From positions 40,903-104,902 of the forward strand of contig CAMDKM010000009.1 of assembly GCA_945900965.1 (NCBI GenBank): a stretch of DNA of 64,000 nucleotides, in the 5' to 3' direction. The notes under the pieces are model-generated. The model saw only the letters and a list, made by a program, of their open reading frames with translations, was not told the DNA's origin and made no database searches. This DNA comes from Bordetella parapertussis (GTDB taxonomy: Bacteria; Pseudomonadota; Gammaproteobacteria; Burkholderiales; JACQAP01). Numbering within the stretch: position 1 is the stretch's first letter; every line of letters begins with the position of its first letter. Of this stretch, positions 10,649 through 18,808 are shown piece after piece. The position numbers and the translations under genes were made by a program.

Positions 10649-11743
10649 TCAGTTTCGTTTTCCATGTCTGCCGGACGATCTCCGGCCGGCATTCGGGATT
10701 GCTTCGCTTTGTGTTACCGGATCGATTCTTTGCGCCATTGTCTGGGTTATTGGTCCGGAAAGAGTGAACGACTCCATGGCGGCCTTCTGACTTTTTCTGC
10801 TGGAGCTTGCGGGATCGCGTCGGGAGTATTCCTGGGCATTGCGAAATTCTCCGATATCGCTGAGTTCATCAGCGCCGCGGGGAAGCCGCTTAATGGATTC
10901 CTCTTCTTCCGGTGCTTGCGCGCGGTGGTCCTTCGGTGAGTCTCGGCGGCGTGAAGGAGAGTCCGAACTTTCATCATTCCTATTGTCGCTGAGTCGGTCA
11001 TTGCGCAGGGCCTTGTCTTCGCGTTCTCGATCGTTTGCGCGGTCGGAAGAGGGATCGTTTTTCGCTACCTCGGTATCCTTTTCGGGTGAATGTGCCTTCG
11101 CGCGCTCGGAGATTTTTCGCTTTTTTTCACTCGGTGCCGGTGCTGGCAGTTGGGCTGACTTGTAGGTCAATTCCGGCTTGGTATTTTCGTCGCGTACGAA
11201 ATACGACTGGCCCTGAGCGACATCCAGGCAACCTGCGCCATTGCATACCGCAATGCGGCCATGGGCGACACTGCCCGAGAGGTTTTCTCCGTACACGACA
11301 GAATATTCGGTACCGCGTATTCCTATGGTGGAGACTCTGGTAATCAGTTCGTAGGCCGACTGAATTTTTTTCCCGACCAGGCCTGAGATGGTGCGTAATC
11401 CACCTTTGAGCAATTCCATGCTCAAACGTTCGTTGCCATCCAAGGATCCGTTAAAAGTGTAGGCGTTGACCCTGAATTCCGAATCGGGAAGCAGGGAAAC
11501 AAAGCTGCCATCGGTAAAGCGCAACTGCGTGCGCGCATCCATCGTGACCACCGTATCGCCTACGAATACCGATGATCCTTTCTCGACGGCGCGTTTGTCT
11601 CCTGCGACAGAAACGATCTCGGCGGTGCCAAATACGAATTCGATGGTTGCTGCGGCGTCTTGCGCGACGGCCGGTTGGGTAAACGCCAGAAGCACTACCC
11701 ACAGGATCCCGATGATTGTGACTCTGCCACTCAATGTGGTCAT
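10649..11743 (-). CDS. FecR-domain protein with long charged low-complexity C-terminal tail
   Basis: Signal peptide, VFVGDTVVTMDARTQLRFTDGSFVSLLPDSEFRVNAY FecR core, then K/R/E/D/S-rich tail. Confidence 0.85.
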   Translation of the reverse strand: MTTLSGRVTIIGILWVVLLAFTQPAVAQDAAATIEFVFGTAEIVSVAGDKRAVEKGSSVFVGDTVVTMDARTQLRFTDGSFVSLLPDSEFRVNAYTFNGSLDGNERLSMELLKGGLRTISGLVGKKIQSAYELITRVSTIGIRGTEYSVVYGENLSGSVAHGRIAVCNGAGCLDVAQGQSYFVRDENTKPELTYKSAQLPAPAPSEKKRKISERAKAHSPEKDTEVAKNDPSSDRANDREREDKALRNDRLSDNRNDESSDSPSRRRDSPKDHRAQAPEEEESIKRLPRGADELSDIGEFRNAQEYSRRDPASSSRKSQKAAMESFTLSGPITQTMAQRIDPVTQSEAIPNAGRRSSGRHGKRN

Positions 11744-12179
11744 TGCGCCTCCAGAAAAAGCCAGCCGAATTGTGCGTTAACTGAAACCCGCTCAGCCCGC
11801 TGGCAATTTGGTAGTCGGCAGGCGCTGTGGTCTTAGACGCAAAGTCAGTGCCACTTGTCTCTAAATAGAGACGTTAATTAAGAAGGTGCTACCGCAATCG
11901 GAGAGTTATCACAAATATATTAATTAACAATAGATTAACATCTTATTCTTAATCCATTTTGTCCTTAATATGTTATTGGACGAGCCAAAATATCTGAAAT
12001 AACTAGAAATTATGTCGCTTATAAGAGACGTTTTTTGGCACAAAAATGCCGGTATCAGTCAGCCTGACTGGGCGCGTAGAGATCTACGTATCGCGCCGGT
12101 GCAATGCCCGAGCAATATCTGCCGCGCGTTGCAGCGGAAAGGGGAAGGGGGGCGGGCCGAAGTCCCGCCGGTCTGAGGA

Positions 12180-12770
12180 TCAGCCCTTGGTGGTTGTCTT
12201 GCGGATCTCTTTTTCGTCTGTCCACTCCAGCAGCCCGTTTTGCACGTTCCAGAGCTGCAAGTTGAACTTGTAATAAACGTCCTTCACATCCTTGGCCTGT
12301 TTCACGATGGAAACGATGTTGCCTTCGAGGCGAAAGGCTGCACCCGCCATTTTCCCGACTTGTGCCGCCTTGCCGGGCTCATAGAATTCACTTTGCTGCC
12401 TCTGCAACTCATCGATCTGCTGTTTCATTTCCGCAGCATCCACGGCAAAGCGAACGCGGCCGCTTTTTTGCAATTCGGCCCGAATGGAATCGGTGATAGC
12501 CCGGGTATCGATGTATTCGCTGGTCTTGTTTTTCACATCTTGCACAGTAACGATGGGCAGGTTGCCACCCGCGACAACCGGCGCATTCAACATCGACCGG
12601 GTCATTGACTCGGCAATCATCTGCAAGTCCGTGGACCCAAATTCATTGGTCACCGTCTCCACACCGCGCGCATCACCGTAACGGACCTTGTCTTTTGCGC
12701 AACCGGAAATAACGATGAGCAGGCAGGCGGCAAAAACGACGGACAGGCGCGGACACAAATTATGAATCAT
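12180..12770 (-). CDS. lpoB: penicillin-binding protein activator LpoB
   Basis: Lipobox ISGCAKDKV; FGSTDLQMIAESMTRSML, NKTSEYIDTRAITDSIRAEL, FRLEGNIVSI. Confidence 0.9.
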   Translation of the reverse strand: MIHNLCPRLSVVFAACLLIVISGCAKDKVRYGDARGVETVTNEFGSTDLQMIAESMTRSMLNAPVVAGGNLPIVTVQDVKNKTSEYIDTRAITDSIRAELQKSGRVRFAVDAAEMKQQIDELQRQQSEFYEPGKAAQVGKMAGAAFRLEGNIVSIVKQAKDVKDVYYKFNLQLWNVQNGLLEWTDEKEIRKTTTKG

Positions 12771-12817
12771 GGTGCATCTCCTTATAAGTTCGGAATTCCA
12801 ATGTGCAGTTTCACCTA

Positions 12818-13255
12818 TTACTTATCCTGGTCCATCAGCATGAAACGGAAGTCCACCGCTTCCCGGCTGGGGGATACCGTCGACACCGTGTGGCGGGTGT
12901 TTCCATAGAGCAATTCGGGTTTCCAGGTTTCTTCTTCCCAGGCGCGCATACCTTCCTTGTCCAGCCAGCGGAAGCGCCAGGCAAGGCGACGCACGTCCTT
13001 GCTATCGTTTTTCAGATCGATCTCGATGCGCAGGCGTTCACCTCGTTCCGCGCAGCGCATTTCGACAATCTCGATATCGGCGATGTTGCCCGATGGGTCG
13101 GCCTTGGCCGCGATCAGGTCCTGGGTATCCTTGATTTTTTTGTCGCCCCCGGTGGGGCAGCCCATGACGGAACCAGGGTGTTCGAATCCTTTGCTTCGGC
13201 AGCCGGCCAACCCTGCCAGCGCAACAATCAGTAGGGCTAAAACGATTCGTATCAT
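12818..13255 (-). CDS. YcfL/DUF1425 family lipoprotein
   Basis: LAGCRSKG lipobox; RLAWRFRWLDKEGM; position next to lpoB. Confidence 0.8.
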   Translation of the reverse strand: MIRIVLALLIVALAGLAGCRSKGFEHPGSVMGCPTGGDKKIKDTQDLIAAKADPSGNIADIEIVEMRCAERGERLRIEIDLKNDSKDVRRLAWRFRWLDKEGMRAWEEETWKPELLYGNTRHTVSTVSPSREAVDFRFMLMDQDK

Positions 13256-13282
13256 GATTGCGGTCCTTTCAAACGAAAATTT

Positions 13283-14761
13283 TCACCACAACGCGTGCGT
13301 GATAAGCGGCGTTGACTCTATCCTGGCCGTGCGGCCCGCGTCCTGCGCCGCAGGCACTGCGAATACCCGCCCGCCCAGAAGCCGAAGGCTGACCACCGCA
13401 TGCGGGCCGGCAAGATTCACCTCAACAGTTTCCATTCCCCGTGCCGTGGGAATACGCAGACGTTGCTGGCCGCTCGGAACCCGCCCGCGGGCGATCGCAA
13501 TGTGCGCCGGCAAGGTCCTCCATCCACGCTCATCCGCCGATTCGGTCAACAACGCGCCGAGCGTGACAGCCAGCTCCGATAGACCGCCGCTATCATGCTT
13601 GCGGGCCCGGCGCTGCATGGCGCCTTTGACCGTTGAGCGAATGATACCGCGCAACATGATTCCCGGCATGTCGTCTTGCAGGGCCCGCCTCGCCATGGCA
13701 TCGATACTGGTGATGGGAATCACACTGAATGCGCCCGCGCCGTCGATTTCGATCGAATCCGGCAGCAATGCCGCTTCCGTCGGACGCAATACCGGGAAAG
13801 ACACCGGCACCAAAACCATGTCGTTCGAGGAAATAATGGGAAGATTGAATCCGCGCGATTGGCGGGCCGGGGCCAGGCCGGATTCGATAACGACCAGCAA
13901 GTCGGTATGGCCGTTGTCGACGATGCCTTGCCGGCGATCAAGCTCTTCAAGGGCACGCTCGAGGAGCGGCTGGTTCGGCTGGAGTTCAATGGCCTGTCGA
14001 TAACCGGCAGCCGCCAGGCCGGGCTCACCCAGCGCTTCGTAAACGAAGCCGGCCAGGTAATGGCTGAAGGCCGACTGATAGCCGTTGCGCAATGCGGCCA
14101 CCTCCGGCGTTTCGAGAGTGGCGACCGGGTAGCCATTGACCTCCCGATACTGAGTTTTTGCTCCGCGAGATTTGGCATCGCGCTCGATATCTTCCAATTG
14201 CCGGGCGCGCAACGCGGCGATCACCGCTTCGCGTTCATGGGTTTTCTTGATTTCCACCCGCGCGTTATCCCAATCGCCCAGCGCAAGATGGTTCAGCGCG
14301 ATGCGGGTGGTGAGCATCACCTTTTCGTAGTCGTGACCCTCGTAGGGCCGCAACTTCTCGTTTACCGCGTAGGCGGCAATACCAGCCAGGAGTTTTGCCG
14401 GGTCGCTACGCGCGGTATTTTCCCAGGCTTGAACCGTGGCATCGGCGCTCCTCCATTCCTTTTGGCTCTCGGCAATTCGGCCATTGAGACGCAACAATTC
14501 GCCAAGTTCGCAATAATGGAGCAGATCCCGTTTCGTACCTTTGCCGCGTGATTTCAAATTACCGATTGCGGCGTCCAGTTGCCCGGAACTGGCAAGTGAC
14601 AGGGTGTCGGAAAGTTCCATATCGTAACTTCGCAATGCCGCGCATCCCGTGCCCGCAAGCGCCAATACCATGACGATTGCCGACAAAATTGGCACGCGCG
14701 AAGCGCACATGGCACAAGGGGGCATCGGGTTGCTCGGTGAAGGTTCACCGACCTGGATCAA
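13283..14761 (-). CDS. COG3014-like TPR lipoprotein
   Basis: Lipobox LAGTGCAAL, TPR-like central part, conserved neighbourhood with lpoB/ycfL. Confidence 0.8.
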   Translation of the reverse strand: MIQVGEPSPSNPMPPCAMCASRVPILSAIVMVLALAGTGCAALRSYDMELSDTLSLASSGQLDAAIGNLKSRGKGTKRDLLHYCELGELLRLNGRIAESQKEWRSADATVQAWENTARSDPAKLLAGIAAYAVNEKLRPYEGHDYEKVMLTTRIALNHLALGDWDNARVEIKKTHEREAVIAALRARQLEDIERDAKSRGAKTQYREVNGYPVATLETPEVAALRNGYQSAFSHYLAGFVYEALGEPGLAAAGYRQAIELQPNQPLLERALEELDRRQGIVDNGHTDLLVVIESGLAPARQSRGFNLPIISSNDMVLVPVSFPVLRPTEAALLPDSIEIDGAGAFSVIPITSIDAMARRALQDDMPGIMLRGIIRSTVKGAMQRRARKHDSGGLSELAVTLGALLTESADERGWRTLPAHIAIARGRVPSGQQRLRIPTARGMETVEVNLAGPHAVVSLRLLGGRVFAVPAAQDAGRTARIESTPLITHALW

Positions 14762-15288
14762 TTGACAGTCCGACGGATGTCCGGCTCCGTGGTCGGTGTG
14801 TCAAGCGCCGGTACCGCGAGCGTTATGTCCCATTCCGCCCGACTGGCGCTCTCCTGGATCAATTTCAGCAGACCATGCAAAAGCGTATCGCCGAGCGCAA
14901 GATCTATTCCGTTACCTCTGTGTGGCAGAAATGACAGTACAGTCTGACTGTGGTCATTGCGGCGTGCATTCACTTGCGAAATCAACATGGGCTCGGACCC
15001 CAGGGGCTGCTCGCGGGCGGGCTCCTGCGGCTCGTTGGAGATTTTCACCTGCTGGAGGGCTTTTTCGTGCTGAAAGCCCAGTAATGCCTGGCGTGCCTCG
15101 GGACTGGATTGCCTCTGAATGTCGGGCGTGGCCTGCGCCAACTGGATCAGAATCGGCCAGATGCGCGTAACCAGACGACGGGTCAGCCAGAAGCGTATTT
15201 CGGAGGTGCCGTCGAAAAATACCCGTAACAGCATGCGGTCTTCCACAGCGTGATATTCAACAGTCATTCGTTCAAGGTTCATGGCCAC
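14758..15288 (-). CDS. conserved hypothetical protein
   Basis: ORF overlapping start of the COG3014-like gene, same strand, plausible composition. Confidence 0.6.
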   Translation of the reverse strand: MAMNLERMTVEYHAVEDRMLLRVFFDGTSEIRFWLTRRLVTRIWPILIQLAQATPDIQRQSSPEARQALLGFQHEKALQQVKISNEPQEPAREQPLGSEPMLISQVNARRNDHSQTVLSFLPHRGNGIDLALGDTLLHGLLKLIQESASRAEWDITLAVPALDTPTTEPDIRRTVN

Positions 15289-15351
15289 ACTATAACCCGG
15301 CTGCCCGCCAGTAAAAATACCCGTGTACTTTGCTTTATCAAACTAAAAAAG

Positions 15352-15493
15352 CTGTTCAATCACGGAGAACACGGAGAACACCGAGTAAAACAATGAGATA
15401 TTTTTCTTTTTACGCTGACCCATTGGCTGATATATCAGAGCCATACATGTTCTTGTATTTTCTCCGTGTACACCGTGCCCTCCGTGATTCAAT
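15352..15493. repeat. Family C tandem-armed inverted repeat
   Basis: caatcacggagaacacggagaacaccgag...ttctccgtgtacaccgtgccctccgtgattcaat. Confidence 0.88.
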
Positions 15494-15507
15494 CGCCTTT
15501 TGTGGCA

Positions 15508-15903
15508 TCAACCAACCTGCCCCGTTTGTCGAAATGAGGGCTTTGCGCCGCGGGCCAGAAGCCAGGTCAGCAGCAGGACAAAGCCGGTCAGAACAAAAAT
15601 CTTATTGATAAACCAGTTGGTGCGCCAGATCGTCCACTCCGGCGCCGCAAGGAACCAAACGAATTTGGTGCCGACAATAATAATCTCTGTGGTGGCGATG
15701 ATGCCGGCCGCCCAGAATGTCCACGGCCGCCAATTGAGAAGAGCCCAGCCCAGCCAGACATGTACGGCCGGCCAAAAGTCGGGATAGATGTGAGTCCCCA
15801 GGGGCTCGCCGGCATGCAACGCAAACGCGGCCGGGAACAGGTATTTGATGACCACGGTCCAGGCCGCAAGCACAAAAAGAAAATGGGCAAAAAAGTGTCT
15901 CAT
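15508..15903 (-). CDS. integral membrane protein, hypothetical
   Basis: ATG at 15903 (MRHFFAHFLFVLAAW...) overlaps SDR stop (ATGA); four hydrophobic segments. Confidence 0.7.
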   Translation of the reverse strand: MRHFFAHFLFVLAAWTVVIKYLFPAAFALHAGEPLGTHIYPDFWPAVHVWLGWALLNWRPWTFWAAGIIATTEIIIVGTKFVWFLAAPEWTIWRTNWFINKIFVLTGFVLLLTWLLARGAKPSFRQTGQVG

Positions 15904-16682
15904 GCGGGAAAAGTCCGCAGCCCGCCGTACGTATGCCATGAGCCCGCAACCAGCCAGCCGCAATCGACCGGCAGATTGACGCCGGTAATCGCCATGGCAT
16001 CCGGGCCGGCGAGGAACGCCACCGCGCGCGCAATTTCGATCGGCTCCACCAGGCGGCCCAGCGCGGCGTTGCCGGCAAGTCTCGAAACATCGCGCTCGCC
16101 CTTGTCGACAGCGTCTTGCAAGGCTGGGGTGCGCGTGTAGCCGGGAGACACGGCGTTGACCCGTACCTGGGCTGGCCCCCATTCCGCGGCCAGGCATTCG
16201 GTCATGGAGATAACCGCCGCCTTGGCCGGCGCATAGGCATGCAAGGGCATCGAGCGCATGCCCGCGACCGAGGCGATGTTGACGATGCTGCCGCGCCGCC
16301 GTGCGACCATGCGCTTGCCAAATGTTACCGCGGCGACATAGGTGCCGCGCTGGTCCACCCGTACCACTTCATCCCAGTTCGACATCGCCAGGCGCTCCGG
16401 TGGCACCGGCACCTGGATGATGCCCGCGCTGTTGACCAGGATTTCCACCGGGCCCATTGCGGCCTCGATGGCATCGGCGCAATGCGCGAGTGCGGTTTCG
16501 TCGGCCACATCCACGAGCCAGGCGCGGCCGTTGATCTCGCGTGCCATGGCGTGCGCACGGTCGTCCCGGTCCAGCACGGCGATCCGCGCACCGCGCGCCG
16601 CCAGTTCGCGGCAGCAGGCGGCGCCGATACCGCTCGCACCGCCGGTGACCACTGCCACGCCAGATAAAGAATTGCCGGGCAT
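15900..16682 (-). CDS. SDR family oxidoreductase
   Basis: VVTGGASGIGAACCRELAARGA, NSAGI, YAPAKAAV, VNAVSPGYTRTP. Confidence 0.93.
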   Translation of the reverse strand: MPGNSLSGVAVVTGGASGIGAACCRELAARGARIAVLDRDDRAHAMAREINGRAWLVDVADETALAHCADAIEAAMGPVEILVNSAGIIQVPVPPERLAMSNWDEVVRVDQRGTYVAAVTFGKRMVARRRGSIVNIASVAGMRSMPLHAYAPAKAAVISMTECLAAEWGPAQVRVNAVSPGYTRTPALQDAVDKGERDVSRLAGNAALGRLVEPIEIARAVAFLAGPDAMAITGVNLPVDCGWLVAGSWHTYGGLRTFPA

Positions 16683-16746
16683 GTTTATCGTCCTGTTCGT
16701 AGGGTGAGGGAAAGATTGTGCTGCCCGCCATTGAGTCCGGCAAGTG

Positions 16747-17709
16747 TCATGGGTTCAGCCCGCGCAGAAATTTACCCAGCAACAGGTTGACCTCCGCGGG
16801 GCGTTCCTGCTGAATCCAGTGGCCGGCGCCCTCGATGATTTCGCAAACGCGCAGATCATCGACCCAGCGTTTCATGTTTTCCACCAGATCGACATTGGGC
16901 ACGAAGCGCAACACCTTGTCGCGGCTGCCGGCGATGAAACAAGCCGGGCGCGTGATGCGGGCACCGCTCAAACCCGTCAGGCGCTCCCAGTCGCGGTCCT
17001 GATTGCGGTAACGGTTCAGCCCGCCACGGAATCCCTTGCGCTCGAATTGTTCGGCGTAATAATTCAGATCGGCGTCGGTGAGCCAGGCAGGCAGTTGGGC
17101 CGGGTTGGGCAAGTCATCGAGCATGCGGGCATTCACAGCCTTGTCCGGGCGGAAGATGCCCTTCGGCGCCTCGCCCGATCCCGCGAAATAAATCTTGCGC
17201 AAGGTGGTGAGGATGTCGGCCTCGAATTCCACTTCCGCGACCCCGGGTTCCTGAAAATAAAGCTGATAAAAAAATCGTCCCGCGTAGAGATGCTTCCAGA
17301 GTGCGAGCGAGGAGATTTTTCCGCGCGGCGAATAAGGTACGGAAAGCGCGGCAACGGCGCGCACCCGGCCCGGATGCAAGGCTGTGGTATTCCAGACGAT
17401 GGGCGCACCCCAGTCATGCCCGATCAGCACCGCCTGCCGTTCGCCGAAGTGGTCGATCAGTCCGAGCACATCGCCGATCAGAGATTCCATGTCGTAGGCC
17501 TCGATCTGCGGCGGCGCATCGCTTCCCCCGTAGCCGCGCACATCCGGCACCACCACCTTGTAGCCGGCGGCCTTCAGCGGCGCGATCTGATGGCGCCAGG
17601 AGTACCAGGATTCCGGCCAGCCATGCACCAGAATCGCCAGCGGGCCGTCGCCTTCGACGACGCAGCGCAAGCGGATGCCGTTGGTGGGGATGGAATGGTA
17701 GGGGTACAT
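16747..17709 (-). CDS. alpha/beta hydrolase (epoxide hydrolase-like)
   Basis: LVHGWPESWYSWRHQI, VPDVRGYGGSD, IGHDWGAPIVW, GAGHWIQQERP. Confidence 0.93.
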   Translation of the reverse strand: MYPYHSIPTNGIRLRCVVEGDGPLAILVHGWPESWYSWRHQIAPLKAAGYKVVVPDVRGYGGSDAPPQIEAYDMESLIGDVLGLIDHFGERQAVLIGHDWGAPIVWNTTALHPGRVRAVAALSVPYSPRGKISSLALWKHLYAGRFFYQLYFQEPGVAEVEFEADILTTLRKIYFAGSGEAPKGIFRPDKAVNARMLDDLPNPAQLPAWLTDADLNYYAEQFERKGFRGGLNRYRNQDRDWERLTGLSGARITRPACFIAGSRDKVLRFVPNVDLVENMKRWVDDLRVCEIIEGAGHWIQQERPAEVNLLLGKFLRGLNP

Positions 17710-17718
17710 TTTCTTGGT

Positions 17719-17768
17719 GAGGCGTGAGGGGTCAGGAGTCAGGGGCGAGGGGCGAGGGGCGAGGGGTG
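17719..17768 (+). repeat. G-rich heptamer array (GAGGGGC-type)
   Basis: gcgaggggcgaggggcgaggggtggg. Confidence 0.8.
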
Positions 17769-17799
17769 GGCGTAGTATGCTGCTTTATCGGCACTTGGA

Positions 17800-17911
17800 G
17801 AATGCAGGGATCCGACTTTACCACCGAAGGGATTTGTCTTGGCCAAACTCCGCCGAGGCCAAGGAAGCGATGACGGCATTTTTCGAGAAACGCAAACCGA
17901 TTTTTGATTGA
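17800..17911 (+). pseudogene. 3' remnant of an enoyl-CoA hydratase/crotonase gene
   Basis: C-terminal LSWPNSAEAKEAMTAFFEKRKPIFD* resembles the crotonase C-terminal (S/A)xDAKEGxxAFLEKRKPxF; no upstream crotonase core. Confidence 0.55.
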
Positions 17912-17974
17912 GTTGATGGGCTTTTTGACATCCAAGAGGTTTAACCCGGGCAATCACTACGAGCGATACACCCC

Positions 17975-18808
17975 ATGTATCTTCGTCCCACTAATCTGAA
18001 GGAGGCGCTCGGTGCCTTGTCCTCCGGCGGCATGACGGTGCTGGCGGGTGGTACCGATTTCTACCCCGCCCGGGTCGGGAAGCCGGTGACCGAGCGCATT
18101 CTCGACATCACTGCGCTCGATGCCCTGCGTGGTATTCGCGAGGAGGTGACCTATACCCGCATTGGCGCACTCACCACCTGGAGTGAATTGATCGCCCATC
18201 CCCTGCCGGATTGTTTTGCTGGTCTCAAAGCCGCGGCACGCGAAGTCGGAGGAAAACAAATCCAGAATGCCGGCACGATCGCCGGGAATCTCTGCAATGC
18301 TTCGCCCGCCGCAGATGGTATTCCGCCCTTGCTCGCGCTGGACGCGGAAGTCGAGCTGGCGTCCGCCGTGAAAAGCCGGCGGCTGCCGCTCTCCGAATTC
18401 GTTCTGCGCAACCGGCGCACCGCGGCGGCGGCCGACGAACTGCTCACCGCCATTCTGGTGCCGCATTGGGGAAGTGGCGCGCGCTCGAATTTCCTCAAGC
18501 TTGGCTCGCGGCGCTATCTGGTCATTTCCATCGTCATGGTGTCGGCAGTGCTGGAATCCGGTTCGGACGGGCGAGTGACTCGCGCGAGCGTCAGTGTTGG
18601 GGCGTGCTCCGAAGTGGCGCAGCGTTTACCGGCGCTGGAGAAACGTCTGCTCGGCCAGCCGATGTCGGTGGCCCTGGCCGATATTCCAGTGGCCTCGGAC
18701 CTCGACTCACTCAAACCCATCACCGACATACGCGGCACGGATGTATATCGACGCGATGCCGCTTTGACACTGGTGCGGCGAGCCTTGCGGGAGCTTCCCG
18801 GTGAATAA
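17975..18808 (+). CDS. xanthine dehydrogenase family FAD-binding subunit (candidate nicotinate hydroxylase)
   Basis: LAGGTDFYP, GGKQIQNAGTIAGNLCNASPAADGIPPLLAL motifs of FAD_binding_5. Confidence 0.93.
   Translation: MYLRPTNLKEALGALSSGGMTVLAGGTDFYPARVGKPVTERILDITALDALRGIREEVTYTRIGALTTWSELIAHPLPDCFAGLKAAAREVGGKQIQNAGTIAGNLCNASPAADGIPPLLALDAEVELASAVKSRRLPLSEFVLRNRRTAAAADELLTAILVPHWGSGARSNFLKLGSRRYLVISIVMVSAVLESGSDGRVTRASVSVGACSEVAQRLPALEKRLLGQPMSVALADIPVASDLDSLKPITDIRGTDVYRRDAALTLVRRALRELPGE

Noticed and set aside
16744-17727. 327-aa plus-strand ORF opposite the epoxide-hydrolase-like gene
   Set aside because: Shadow ORF with no family motifs.
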